Of a DNA stretch of 64,000 bases, positions 20,641-32,980 are shown one piece after another. The stretch spans positions 1,126,001 to 1,190,000 of the forward strand of contig CAMRHE010000207.1 of NCBI GenBank assembly GCA_947044405.1. The letters are read 5' to 3'. A program made the translations under genes and the position numbers. A model generated the notes under the pieces. The model searched no databases, had not been told where the DNA came from, and worked only from the letters and a program-made list of their open reading frames with translations. Each line of letters begins with the position of its first letter. Position 1 is the stretch's first letter. The stretch comes from Leptodactylus fallax. Its lineage: Eukaryota > Chordata > Amphibia > Anura > Leptodactylidae.

Positions 20641-23119
20641 CAGTTACATTATTACAGTAAATTAATATATTTATTTAATATTTTTATCTATATATTTTTT
20701 TTATTAAATAAATGAAGGGACTAAAGGCACACCATACAACAAGGGGGAAGGAATATAATACTAAATGAACATAAATGGAACCTAAACGAATATTACATGT
20801 ATGAACAATACGGGCACAACAATAGTGATAACACAGGGGGGACCCTCATCTGCTGAAAGTCCAGAAAGCCTCCTAAATTTAGTATTGGGCTAATTTAAGT
20901 GTAATTAGAAGACCAGTTAAGTATTCGGTCAGGATAAGTCACATAAAGGAGAGATGTTGTATGGCTAGAAGAAGTTTTTAAGGGATTAAGTAGTAACTAG
21001 CACTTACAGCACTGAAAGAGATTAAGAAAAACTATGCTAGTTATTCCTAAAATCCTCAAGAATTACAGGTCTAGGAGCGCATATCTGCAACAGAAGCAAC
21101 CAAGACAATACTTGCTATGAAAGCCAAGCTTCACCTCTGAATGACATTGACTACAGTCAGCAAATGTACAATCAGACAAGTTTCAATCATATTGTTGTTT
21201 TTTGTGCGTTGTGTTCTTACTGTTGCACATTGTATTAAATGTAAGGTTCATCTTCAGACAATTTATAACCCTGTACCCTGTCACCTCCTACTCGTTGTAC
21301 TCTTTTGGGTGACATGACATGTCTCTTCGCTTTCCAGTCTGTCACCAGAAATCTCCCATCACCTGCCCACAGGATATGTAATAAATGTTAGCGCACTGGA
21401 GGTCATGAGGGTTTCCGTAACTCACACAAATTGTATGAGCATGGCCGTGTGTAGGCCCAACACTGCAGGCAAGCTTGTAAAGAGGAATGGGGACCCATGA
21501 CCCATATTTTGGTAAATATGTAAAGTACCTGAATCCCTCCTTTCTAATATTTCCATCATATGTTCTCTGATTTCTAGTCCGCTTTTGGTTTCTCTAGTTT
21601 ATGTACAGTGTAGTTTGGCAGTGTGAGATGGATGGACCAGCAGAGAGCAGGGGGAGTACCTCAGACTACCAAAGCACAATGTGCATAAAGTAAGAAGAGA
21701 AACTAAGTGGCCATTTTATAGAAGTAAAAATGGGAACTGGAAAGCTAAGGAACCGCACCAGGAAGACTAGGAAGGAGGCACCAAGTATTTTAACTATGCA
21801 TTAGTTATTTATTATGGCATACCAGATATTGCCCTGTCTTTGATCAGTCAATATTACATCACTTAGTTTACAGTCACCAGGTCTTGCCCAGCACAAGCAA
21901 TACATATGGTGTTGTCTACTTCCTGATCAGTAGAGGTCTACAACGCCAAATTCTTGATAGACAATAGTGCCCAGCATGCTCTCCAATGCTGATGTATTGC
22001 ATATTAGCTCTGTAATAACCCAGTCATATATTCCCAATCCCATTCTGCTGATTACTTTCTCCCTAGTGGCTGAGTTAATTTGTCTTCCATGACTTCTCAT
22101 TGGCTTCCAGTCCATCACTAATCTCAGTCAACCAAATTGAGTTCAATGAAGGACAAGAACCTAATTATGTCCTACACTTAAGATAAGTCCCTGAGCTAAA
22201 ATACTGGAAATGAAATATGGAAATAGTGTAATAGGTCATGACTTCTCAGGAGTGCTTAGTCTCTGAACACTGGGTCAGCAATAGCAATGAGCAATAAGTA
22301 AGACAATGTAGATGTGGACTGAAAGAGCCTTGTCCTATCCCTGAACTGGAGATTTGACATACAGATTGGGGTGTAGGAGACCTCTTTCCCTTACTCTCAT
22401 TGACCTTCCTTTGACCTCATTTCATCCTGGTAATTTCATAGTTTTTGGATTCTACAGTCGTCTCGGTTCATCCAGTGGTTGTCTGCTACCAAGATGTTGT
22501 TAATGCAGCCCTAACAATCTGTACTTTGACTGCAATGTCTATTGCAACAGATATAAAAAAAACTAGGCCATGTGTACGCCTTACCAAAAAATGTTAAATT
22601 TTGTTTTCTCCTGTAAATCTAATGGCATGATAGTGTAACAAAATCCAGACCACAACATACGCTGTATCAGAAATCTGATTCTTCTGATGCTTCTCCTTAC
22701 CATTCCAAAGAACAGCATTTGTACTATATAGATATTACTTATATCATTAATACTTACAGTCATTATTTCATTTATTCCATATTTGCTGCATTTACAAAAA
22801 ATATATTTAATTTATCCTATTTTACAGCAAGTTCTTCTGAAAGCTCTTCCATATTTGGCCAGAAAATGGCAAGTGGCAGGGTTTAACTAATGGGTGGGTC
22901 TTAACATTCTTTATTTCCAAGGAGGGGGGTGATGAGGCTCCTTCTGCAGCCAGTTGTCTTGCAGTCAATCACATATTTGAGAGGAGAACAGAAGAAATGG
23001 TTGTTGATGATGATGTCCCTAGGGCACAAGCATTATAGGGATTTATTTATATATTTCTGCTTAAATTGGGTTTTTTTTGCAAATTTTAGGTTCATCTTTT
23101 AAGTTCCAAATATGATTTC
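20641..23119. other. long unclassified non-coding stretch
   Basis: Largely unique-looking sequence with AT-rich runs (20640-20705, 22795-22815). All ORFs are under 65 codons and none shows a domain or a believable exon with splice sites. I see no RNA gene. It is one of the less repeat-dense parts of the window, so undetected regulatory sequence or small exons are possible. Confidence 0.45.
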
Positions 23120-23529
23120 TTAAAGGAGTTTTCTAGTTCTTTAAAATTAATGGTCTGTTCTTACCGAAGGCCATCAATAAGAAAACTGGGTAAATCCTTC
23201 TCTTGGCATTCCAAGAGAGTGATATTTAAAGGAGCCACAGCGCTCAGGCAAGTGCCACATCCCCTTCACTGTGTACCAGGCACAACTTCATACATATAGT
23301 AGCGGCTGTGCCTGGTATTAAAATCCTCTATAGCTATATTCAACTGAATGAGACAGAGCTGCAGTGCCAGATACACCTGCCACTAAAAGTACAGAGCGGT
23401 GATGTATGGAGCTTCCCTTCAGTAGAAGCCCCTTCTAACAGCTGATGGGCAAGGGTGTGTAAAGATGGACCCCCATCAATCTGATATCGATGGTTTATCC
23501 TAAGAATAAGAACCAGAAAACTACTTTAA
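23120..23529. mobile_element. TTAA-type MITE
   Basis: TTAA (23120-23123) with AGGAGTTTTCTAGTTC at the left and GAACCAGAAAACTACT before TTAA (23526-23529) at the right, so inverted ends within TTAA. The interior shows the family's ATCGATGGTTTATCCTAAG next to the right end. Confidence 0.7.
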
Positions 23530-24940
23530 ATGATTGGTACCATTTTATTGAATGAATTATGAACCAACCCATTAATCTTAATATATGAAAAAGCTGATAC
23601 TGCAGTTGATACAGCCAAAGTGGATTAAGACTACTATGGGCCCTGGGCTGTATACAGATGGTGGCCTCCCATCTTTCTAAACTTTTCAGGACCTTCTACA
23701 TGGGGTGATCATCAGCTGAATGGTCATTCATAGGAATGCTCATTCTCAATCAGTTCCCAGTGTTGCACATACAATTTGTGGAACAGGCACCTGGGATTTT
23801 ATTTTTAGTGACCATGGGGTACAGACCTTCACTGTGAAAGAACAGCATGATCCCTTATATGCTTGGCATAGGCACATACTGCTCACACTATGATGCTGCC
23901 CCCTTGCTTATGGGAATACTAATTTCAGCTGTTTTTGTGTTTACCGGTACATGTAAACCTCTCCTACCACTGCAGGCCACTTTAATGGCATACATTTGAT
24001 AAAGTTGGAGAGAGATTTGGGCCACCAAGGAACCTTGGACCCTGGGCAGACGTCCAAAAAGACCATATTATAATCCGCTATTGGATACATCTCACAAGTT
24101 ACACACCGTAGTACTTTGCAATTATTGTCATACATCATTCAGTATATAGTGTAGCCCCACGAAGGAGGTCATCACCTTAAAATGTGACCCGGCTAAAACT
24201 AAAATAGCATTGCATGTTCCTTATAAGCAAGGAGTAGACATGGCTGTGGCGAATAGATCTTCTTCATCTGTTGAAATTGGCTGCAGCTGAATGCGTCCAA
24301 GGGAAAGGTGAAAGGTCAGAGGATATCAATAATTAAATACAAGGACATGGAGGCAGCTGCTCAGTTTCTGTGTTATAGATTGCATTCTGAGCTCCCGAGG
24401 TCTTTGCTATGTCCCTTTGTGTAAGGCTGGAGGGCTGACAGCAGCATGAAGGAAAAGGTCATTTCTATTCTGTGTCCATCAGTTGGAGCAGTGCAGACAA
24501 GGAGAGGAGTCTTTTTTCCCTACCTAAATTTGTGTCTATTCGATTGGTCCATAAATAAATATTAATCATAGTAAAATTGTACAATCACACAATAGCGGGA
24601 ATCTCATTGTCTCCAGTAGGACATGATTCACACAATAATTCAGCTTTGTCAGCCTGCATATATATACAGTGATAGACTCGATATTTCTTATACACACAAT
24701 TTCATTAAAAGTATTTCTAAAATGTACAAATGGATTCACAATAAATTTGGTTATTTATAATAATGCAAGTAATAAAGATTTTGCTTCCAGCTGGTGTAGA
24801 TTTCAGGTTGAAGTGCCCTGGTGGTCCGGAGATAACTCAAAATTTCTAAAAAAGCTGCTTGCTCCAGCGGACCTTATTATTAACACTGGCTTATGAAATG
24901 TCAGAGGACACAAAGACGAATAAGTGTGTAGGCGCACACA
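23530..24940. other. unclassified non-coding stretch
   Basis: No recognised gene or repeat family. ORFs are up to 75 codons and lack motifs. Confidence 0.45.
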
Positions 24941-24949
24941 GGCAATCCT

Positions 24950-25992
24950 TCCCATGTCCCCTTTCAGCCCACCATTCCTACTGACTAATCTTTGTATCCC
25001 AACAAAGTTATAGTGCCCTTCAATGTATAATATACATTAATGATGCCTCCTTAGTTCCCACCACATGTTATAAATTCCCCTAAGTGGCCCCACTTTGTAA
25101 TATGCAACCTAAGTGGCCTACGCAAAGTATAATGCCCCCTTAGTGCCCCCACAGTATAATGCATCCTTACTGGCCCACAGTATAATGCCTCTTTAGTGGT
25201 CCCCATCAGGGCCACTTTAACCATAGGCCAATGGCGCATCTGCATCGGGCCCTATGGTTGCAGGGGCCCCCTCAACTGCCCCAGATTGAGCGGGACTGTC
25301 CCACATTTGGGTGCTGTTCCTGTGTTCTGGATGGCAGGCAGTGGTTTTATCTCTATCTGTGTCCCTAGGATACAGATAGAGGTTGAACACAATAGTGGAA
25401 TACGGAGCTCTCCAGCTCTGTGCCCCATCATTCTGTGGGAATGCGGTTAGGTGAGTGTTCTATGTTTTTGTTTTTTTTGTGTGGTGGTTGAGGGGGCAGG
25501 GGGCCTTATGAGTGGGGTAGTTATGGGGAAATTAAATAATGTGCTGGTGGGGGCACTTACAAAAAGTTTGAACAGGGCCCCCTAATGTATTAAAATTGCC
25601 CTGGTCTCTATACTAGATAAAACCCCCTCAGTTGCCTCCATATAACATAATACCCTCTCAGTGGCTCATTACACAGTAAAATGCCCATCAGTGGCCCATT
25701 ACACAATACAATACATAGAATACCAATACTCACCTAGTCCCTGTTCCCACAGATCTGCCTACAGACTCCATCTCTTATGCAGTCTCTATGGCTCAGCACA
25801 TATCACTGCCACAGACAGTTGAGGCCTGAGGATACAGATAGAGATGATATCAGGAACCACTGCCCAGAACAATGGGACAGCACCTGAAATAAGGGACTGT
25901 CTTGCTGGATCTAGTTTGGCTGAGAGGGGCTTCCCTGCTGCCATAGGGTCCACTGCATGTGCACCATTTGCCTTATGGTTAAAGTAGACCTG
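24950..25992 (-). mobile_element. hAT-like element (minus), split by a relative
   Basis: On the minus strand it starts at 25992 with CAGGTCTACTTTAACCATAA and continues to a degenerate array of roughly 30-bp units (TAATGCCCCCTTAGTG...) at 25000-25200. It shares CTTTAACCATARG and the block AGTGGTT...ATCTCTATCTGTRTCC with the element inserted into it at 25207-25603. The far (low-coordinate) end was not resolved. Confidence 0.6.
25207..25603 (+). mobile_element. hAT-like element inserted in a relative
   Basis: The termini CAGGGCCACTTTAACC and ATTAAAATTGCCCTG are inverted. The flanks GTCCCCAT (25199-25206) and GTCTCTAT (25604-25611) form an 8-bp TSD with two differences. The interior contains GGGCCCTATGGTTGCAGGGG and CTATCTGTGTCCCTAGG, homologous in opposite orientation to the surrounding element. 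It has no transposase ORF. Confidence 0.75.
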
Positions 25993-27014
25993 TCCAGTTC
26001 TCATTATTTTTAGAATTTCTTTGTAAGGTTTGGAAAATTGAACCATGATAATATTAGTGAGATCATAGAGACGGCAAATAAAAATGAAAAGTACATCATA
26101 AAGAAATGACATAATAATGGAAGTAAAAAGTATTACTTCAACCGGAAACAATCAGACACGGATCAAAGTGTCCCCATCCTGGACATTTCAGGCTTAGGTG
26201 TGAATACTTTCTAATTTTCTATCAGACAATTCCCTGAGCTAAAATAAACCTTGTGACTCATAGTGTGATCAATGTCCACCAATATCTGAGCCACTCATGA
26301 CCATAGGAGGAGTATATCAACTCACTTTACAGTAGACACGTTACATCCCATCTCATGTGCTGTATGTATAAAGCATTGAACATTTACACCGTCCATTGCG
26401 ATATCAGGACTTCAGGACTCTATCATAGCCATGCCTTGCATTGCTTTGTCCTTACAAGACCCCAAGATCTAATTTTATACTGTTATCCCTGTTCACTATT
26501 ACCCAGGGGAAAACCTACAACCACTGAGCCTTGTGTGCCAAGTCAGCTTTCTAGACCCATCTGGCTCCTTTCTACTTTATTTGCACGAGATGACATCTAG
26601 ACAGGGAATTTGCTTCATTACTTTGCACTCCTATTTCTGAGCGGTGACCTCATCCGAGCTCTTGGGACCAGGGGATGGAAAGTATATTTTTGATTAGATT
26701 GTCATTGTCCGGGTAGACTGCTGAGACCCAAGTAAGTATATGTAATATGTGGTTACATCATGCCTCTCCAGGGACAACCTCACAATATTCTGCTCCTGTT
26801 TATCAGCCAGAGGATTGTGTCATATGAGGAGAGAACAGGAGATGTTGGCGTTTACATAAGACACAGTGCCTGCAGCACTCTGAGCACCACTATTCCAACT
26901 CAGTTGTTGGCTGTATCTATCTAGGTCAAAGAAAAAGTGGCTTTGTATTTTACTTCTTGGATAGTGTTTAGGCTTATAAAGTGTACAGCCTAAAGTGGCG
27001 CAGATGTGATTGAG
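25993..27014. other. unclassified non-coding sequence
   Basis: No gene, RNA or repeat recognised. Confidence 0.4.
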
Positions 27015-27250
27015 AAATACGCCATTGGATCAACAGTTACGGGTTGTCCAGAATTAGAAATCCACAGCTGATTTCTTCTAAAAACAGCGCCACTCCTGTT
27101 CACAGGCTGCATGTGTTATTGCAGCTCAAATTTATTCACGTCAATGGAGCTAAGCTGCAATATCAGACACAACCCATAGTGGTGCACTTTCTTGGCAGCC
27201 ATGTTTATCTAATTTGGGACAACCACTTTATAATAATTTTCCAAGGACCT
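27015..27250. repeat. GTTGTCC-type MITE fragment
   Basis: ACGGGTTGTCCAGAATTAG at the left and TTTGGGACAACCAC at the right. The interior AGCGCCACTCCTGTTCACAG and GCTGCAATATCAGACACAACCC matches the family core also seen, reversed, at 62165-62260. The terminal TTAA sites are eroded. Confidence 0.55.
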
Positions 27251-27589
27251 AACCTGTGGATGTTCAGTACAGTACACTGAGTGTCTAATTATATATAATG
27301 TCTGTCTCTTTATCTCCACCTATTTTATTTATAGCCAGTGGTTAACATGAACTCCACCCAGGGCAGTACCTAACCATTTTGCTGCCTGCGGCTTCAGCTG
27401 GACAGGTACATTTCCAGTTTGCGTGTGCCGTAAACATTCATATATGATTCACGAAAACATTAAAGAAAAAAGTTATTTTTAAACATTAGTCATTCTGTAA
27501 ATGCAGCGTATAATCAGGAGCAGTCTGCATCCAGGACACTGACTTTTATTATTTTCCTATAGTATAAGTTTATGTTTTAAGTGGAGGAA
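27251..27589. other. unclassified non-coding sequence
   Basis: Nothing recognised. Confidence 0.35.
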
Positions 27590-27900
27590 TTTATTAAGAT
27601 TGGCATTTCCGATGCCAGTCTTAATTCATTTCCCTGCTGGGGCAAAATGCGCCAAAATTATCAAAAGGCTCCAAACTCTTAATATTACTGGCGCATCTTG
27701 CAGGGTCCCGTGTGATAAAATTGAATTCTATGTCAGTTGGGATTGGTGTAGATTTCAGGTGTAACTCACACAAGAAGTGGCGAGTAGGTCGGAAAATGAT
27801 AAAAGTGTTGCATTTTTGGCAAATTTTTTGGCACAAACTGCTGCAAAAAAAGCACAATTTTTGCTCCAGAAAACTGGCATTATTTTAGTAAATACCCAGC
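27590..27900. repeat. ATTTATTAAGACTGGC-type MITE
   Basis: It opens TTTATTAAGATTGGCATTTC with a small hairpin GGCATTTCCGATGCC and closes AAACTGGCATTATTTTAGTAAATAC, the inverted partner. The same family, with another MITE inside it, is at 50450-51092. Confidence 0.5.
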
Positions 27901-28059
27901 GATCTTACAGTCTGAATAAACTCTTTATAAGGGACCAGTTCAGCAAAAACATTATTTTCCATGTCCGTACCCCCCACCTGATTGTCTGATGTGCTGCACT
28001 TCTGTATATTACATTCATATCACTGCAGCTCACCTTTTCCTGTGCTCTGATCAGACACC

Positions 28060-29100
28060 ATCTGATCACAGGCATTTACACTTTCTATGGCTCCCGATCC
28101 CTCTTTTGGTGCCTTCTCCCCCTCTGCCCCGCCCCGCCCCACCCGTTACGAGTCCCCACTACCCCTGCACTGTTTTCGGCAAGATTGCAGGAGCCGTCCT
28201 GTTCCTATGACAGCTCAGACTCCTACGAAGGCTCCCAGGCCTGTCTTCACTATATCTCTATTGGGGGTTGACTGTGGCAGGCCTCAATAGAGACAGTGAT
28301 TTCCCCATAGACTGCAACACAGTTAACTTGCAGTCTATGGGAAAAAAAAAACTATCTAATGATGGCAGGTTGAAGCCCACAAAGGGGGGGAGGGGGGGCT
28401 AATAAAAATAAATAAATAAAAAACCTAAAAATTTAAATCACACCGTTTGCCTAAATCTCCAATAAAAAGAAAAATAAATAAAGCCAAACATAAACAAATG
28501 AGGTATCGCTGAGTCTGAAAATGCCTGAACTACAAACAACTAAAAGTATTTTTCCCATACGGTAAATACACCATAGTGGGAAAAAAAAATCCAACTGTCT
28601 AAACCACCGTATTTTTTCCTTTCGCTTTGCAAATAATTTTAAATAAAAAGTGATCAAAACATCAGATGTTTCCTGAAATGGTATAAAAAAAAAAGTACAT
28701 CTGGCCACGCAAAAATGGAACCTTCTGCAGCCCTGTGTACAGAAAAATAAAAAAAGTTACAGGTGTCAGAATATGGCAACTCCAAGAATTTTTTTTTCAA
28801 AGTTTTTATTTTTTTTATTTTTTGTTAAAAAAATAACAGAAACTTCATATATTTGGTATCGTTGTAATACAGGTAACGTCATTTTGGCCGCTCCGTAAAA
28901 ACAAAAGCCATAAGAAAGTATGAGCAATGCTTTCCAGTACATCTTATGGAATATTAAATGGTACCATTATGAAGTACAATTTGTCTCGCAAAAATTAAGC
29001 CCTAATACGGTTCTGTGAATGGAGTTATGGGTTTTGGGATGTAAAAAATGAAAATCGAAAAATAGGGGTGACAGGAAGGGGTTAATTGCCTGTCATTTCA
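28060..29100. repeat. AT-rich frog interspersed repeat
   Basis: Resembles from memory an abundant amphibian repeat: CAGTCTATGGGAAAAAAAAA, then an A-rich run with AAAAATAAATAAATAAAAAACC, then GTATCGCTGAGTCTG, ATTTGGTATCGTTGTAATAC, CCATAAGAAAGTATG, TTTCCAGTACATCTTATGG and CTAATACGGTTCTGTGAATG. The C-rich start (28085-28170) may be a separate piece. There is no coding capacity, and the ORFs are poly-Lys or poly-Phe artefacts of the A and T runs. Confidence 0.5.
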
Positions 29101-30046
29101 GAAAGTAACATTGTTAGGAGACTATGCCTTTGCCTCCCAATCTACCCATACACATGCATGCTCAGCATGTTGTGGAACAGCACAACAGTCAAGCTAAAGT
29201 GTGTGGAAACAAATGTAAGGTTTATACCATGAAATATCGTTCAGGGTTTCTTTTTTTGTTTTCTTGTCGGACATGATCCTAAAAAGAAGAAAGCAAAGTC
29301 TTTTATTAGTTTTATTGGTTTGGGCTGAAGAAAACAGACAAAGACACAAGGAACACACAAAGACACAAAAGCTACTTTGTAAATATGCAAGTTACAACCC
29401 AACAAAGCACTTCGGAATACATTGTGAAAATATACGAAGTATACAGTACATACAGATGGTACTATAGCTGATGTTGATACCAGGGCTCTGCTACAGGACA
29501 ATGCTACTGTATGTTGCAACTATGTTGTGGAATATTTATAAAAAATCTTATTATTATATGTAATGTTAGGATTGTTGGATATATAATTATAACGTTGAAT
29601 AGAAACTCTGAGATTATCCTGTGTGTGAAGGAAGATAATGGCATTCCAGTCTGCATCAATGGTCCTTTCATTGCTGGCCTTTTATGACCCCTGCCCTCTT
29701 AGTGTTAGCTCGCAATCAGTAGGGTCACCGGGCTCAGTGATGTCACAGACAGAGGACTTTAACTTCTTACATAGAACAAATGATGGAGACAGCAATGGCT
29801 GTAAAATAATAAAGAGTAACCTGTGTGTCTATGTCTGCCGTGACGTCAGTTCAGTTTACTACCTAAGAAATGAGCAATAGTTGATAAGTGACAGCTCACG
29901 TCTTATGGGCCAATTTATCTGGTATTTAGCACAAGTCTGGTAATAAAGCAGAAAGCTTGCTTTCAAGTTACCGTACTTTTTTGAGCAGTCCCTTCTGTGC
30001 CCTATTAATGATCCACTATGTACCCTATTTAATCTGAACATAGGAA
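29101..30046. other. unclassified non-coding sequence
   Basis: Nothing recognised beyond simple AT-rich stretches. Confidence 0.4.
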
Positions 30047-30049
30047 TAA

Positions 30050-30309
30050 GGCTGAGTTTACATTTGCGCTTGCTCACCGTTTGGGGATTCTGTCCCCCGT
30101 TCCACTTGAAAAATGCAGATAGAAAAGTCCTGTAAGCAGGACTTTTCTCTCCGCATTTTCCGGGGCGGAACCCCGGCAGACCTCATTATAGCCTATGAGG
30201 TCCACGGGTTTCCACGGGTATCTGCTTTTTAAGCGGAGTGGGTTTCCGTTTATCAGGTCCCCAAGCGGACCCAAAGAGCGGAAACCAGAGTGCAGGTGTA
30301 AACCTAGCA
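30050..30309. mobile_element. TTA-type MITE with TAA/TAA duplication
   Basis: GGCTGAGTTTACATTTGCGC at the left and GTGCAGGTGTAAACCTAGCA at the right, with a direct TAA on each side (30047-30049, 30310-30312). A central perfect hairpin, AAAGTCCTG(TA)AGCAGGACTTT, lies at about 30124-30146. Confidence 0.8.
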
Positions 30310-30342
30310 TAAGATGCAAGGTGTATTCCTCAGTTCCCCCTT

Positions 30343-30724
30343 AAAACGTGCCTCCAGTTATAAACAACTTTTCATAAATGAATAGTACATTTAAATATAA
30401 GAGACTTTATAATACATCTTATTAAGGAGATTTCTATCCTTCACAATTTATTAAGCTGTTCTCCTGCTCCTTCAATCTGACTGCTTGTTTACATTATATC
30501 TGTCTTATTTGTTTTTATTGCCTTATTCTGTGTACTAGCAGCCACTTATATACAACCTAGCAAAAAAAAAAAATAAATTACAAAATTTACTGTTATATGG
30601 AGAAAGTAACTGCCTGAAAGTGGAGACGAAAACATATTTCTTTAATAAGATATATTACATTTTCATATACTATCCTGTACTATTCATTTATGAAAAGTTG
30701 TTTATAACTGGAGGTACGCGTTAT
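30343..30724. mobile_element. MITE with about 40-bp TIRs
   Basis: CCTCCAGTTATAAACAACTT...ATGAATAGTAC (from 30351) is matched by GTACTATTCATTTATG...AAGTTGTTTATAACTGGAGG (ending 30714). Short outer extensions AACGTG / CGCGTT follow. The interior has no ORF. The TSD is unclear. Confidence 0.75.
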
Positions 30725-31599
30725 ATATAGTATGCACACTAGCATGGATGAATAGGTATCTTTTGTCTACGGAAGGGGATAAGCTGCTACCAGATGCTTT
30801 CTAATGCTGGAAAGCTGGAATATAAGGCCTCATGTACACGACCAAGTGTGCAGACTGAGGGGCAGTAGAGTAACTACTGCCATAGCAGCCGTAGCGGATG
30901 CTACTGGGTTCGTGCGTTTTTTGTTTTTTTAACTAGACCATTACCTGATGGAGTAACCCCAGCAGATAATGGGCCCTATTTACTTACCAATCCCTGATCC
31001 TGCTCACGGCTGCCTTCAGTTACCCTTTTGCCTTCCAGGGGAGCCCATGCGTCAGTGACGTGATGTGATACGCACGGGGTCCCCTGGAGGGCAGAAGGGT
31101 AACTGAAGGCAGCCATGAGCAGCAGCAGAGATTGGTAAGTAAGGCCGCTGGCTATTATTATACTCTGGGGTCTCTTCAGATCCCAGAGCAGAGGCGTAGC
31201 TAGGGGTTCAGCACAGGGAGGGCGAACACGTCCAAGTGGGCCCCCAACTCTGGTATACCAACACTATCACTATACGGTGACGTATAGTGGTAGATAGTGG
31301 TTCTACACAGGGCTGTGAAGACCAGTTACGTAAATACAGTACAGGAACATGTTGTGACTTACAGGTGACATCTCTGACGGTTTACATTTATCGTCTCTTC
31401 CATCTGGACCGCTATGACCACCTCTTCCAGCTGTGACTTGTCTCTGTAAAGTTTGTAACACAGACATCTTTGGCTCCTCACTTTTCCAGGCACCTGACCC
31501 ACATTGTCCTCAACTACATAACCTCTCCATCCTGCTGCTACCCCAATTATAAAATATATGATATAAAATCCCCTGGAAATGAATAATAACCCCATGTGC

Positions 31600-31870
31600 C
31601 TTTTTAATTTAATAATGCTCCTATGTGCCCCATTTATTTAATACTGCCCCTCAATTAATAATTCCCCCTAATTAATAATGCCCTGTGTACCCCCTTAAAT
31701 CAATTTAATGCCCGAGTGCCACCTAAAATTAATATTGCCCAATTCCCCTATTATTAATTACACCCTCTTATGTCTCCTTGTATAAATTATGCCCTCTTAC
31801 ATAAATGCCCCTCTGTATTAATAATGCCTATTAATAACCCCTTTGTATTAAAGATGACCTTTCATGTTCT
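31600..31870. repeat. degenerate AT-rich minisatellite
   Basis: Loosely repeated units of about 28-32 bp built on TAATTAATAATGCCCCnTGTG, strongly diverged. It is part of the inner hAT element. Confidence 0.5.
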
Positions 31871-31874
31871 CATG

Positions 31875-32318
31875 CATATGCGGTTTTATATACCACTGAA
31901 TTCAGCGCGCTGTCGGCTTTCCTGTTATGTACCCCGGTGGAGGAGATATCGGTGCCGTTAGTTTGGGCACTGATCTCTCCCCACCGTTAGAAGGGCGTTC
32001 CTGACAGTCTAGTGTCATCGCTGGGCTGTGAGGAACGTCCCCCCCCCCCAAGACTTGTACTGGGGGAGGGGGCCTTCCTCATAGCTCAGCGTCATCGCAG
32101 GGCGGTAAGGAACACCCCCTCTGACAGTACAAGGCTATGTTAAAGTACTGTCAGGGGGGGCCTTCCTCACAGCCCAGCGATGACTGTCAGGAACACCCTT
32201 CTGACAGTGGGGACAGATATGTGCCGAAACTAACGGCACCGATATCTCCTCCATCGGGGCACATAACGGGAAAGCCAACTGTTGGCTTTCTAGCGGTATA
32301 TAAAATCACAGGTTGTCC
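31875..32318. repeat. long palindrome inside the inner hAT element
   Basis: GATATCGGTGCCGTTAGTTT (about 31946) pairs with AAACTAACGGCACCGATATC (about 32226). Outer arms GTTATGTACCCCGGTGGAGG and CCTCCATCGGGGCACATAAC also pair. Two inner repeats of CCTTCCTCA-AGC-CAGCG-CATCGC-type text are arranged symmetrically. It contains C runs (32040-32049). Confidence 0.7.
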
Positions 32319-32980
32319 AGGAAGTGGACAAATCACAGTGGAGGTGGAGTAGGTGATAAAAAAAAAAATCATACTCAGGCTGGGTTCACACCAACACTTG
32401 AACCCCGTTGAGGGATTCTGTCCCCCATTCCGTATCAAAAATGCAGAGAGAAAAGTCCTGCAAGCAGGCCTTTTTTCTCTGCATTTTTCAGGTAGAAAAC
32501 ACACAGAAACCCAGCAGACCCCATTATAGTTCACAGGTAACCGCTTTACAAGCGAATTGGGTTTCCGTTTTTCAGGTCCCCAAGTGGACCCGAAAAACGG
32601 AAACCGAGCGCTAGTGTGAACCCAGCCTTACCTGTCCCCAGTGCTCTGTCTGCCGCCACTGTCTGTTCAGACACGTGCCATACGTGACTGCTGAGGCCAT
32701 CAGTGGCCTCAATATTGGCTGGAAAGGACCCAGTCATGTATATGAGTGACATCACCGAGTCTTTTCCAGCCACTGCTCAGGCCAATCACGTGCAGTGCAG
32801 GACTTGCGGCAGGGAAGCGGCATGAGTGTGCCTGGACAGACAGCAGCAGAGGGCTGTGGACATCGGTAGCCTGGAGACAAGTATTTTTTTTTTTATGTTT
32901 CACCTTCCCCGCCTCCTCTCCAATTTGCCCAATACAATCCTTACCAGTAAACTTTATTATTCCCTAGAAAACCCCTTTAA
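32309..32980. mobile_element. TTAA-type MITE interrupted by a TTA-type MITE
   Basis: GGTTGTCCAGGAAGTGGAC at the left. At the right the element closes with CCCTAGAAAACCCC, T and TTAA (32977-32980). The interior matches 7556-7959 and 41746-42077: CCAGTGCTCTGTCTGCCGCC, GACATCACCGAGTCTTTTCC and TTTTTTTTATG. The left TTAA is degenerate. Confidence 0.65.
32388..32627. mobile_element. innermost TTA-type MITE
   Basis: GGCTGGGTTCACACCAACAC and GCTAGTGTGAACCCAGCC are near-perfect TIRs, flanked by TCA and TTA. It carries the family's hairpin GTTTCCGTTTTTCAGGTCCC / CCCGAAAAACGGAAAC. It interrupts the host MITE exactly between ATCATACTCA and CCTGTCCCC, the place where the intact relative at 7556 reads ACATACTCACCTG. 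Confidence 0.8.
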
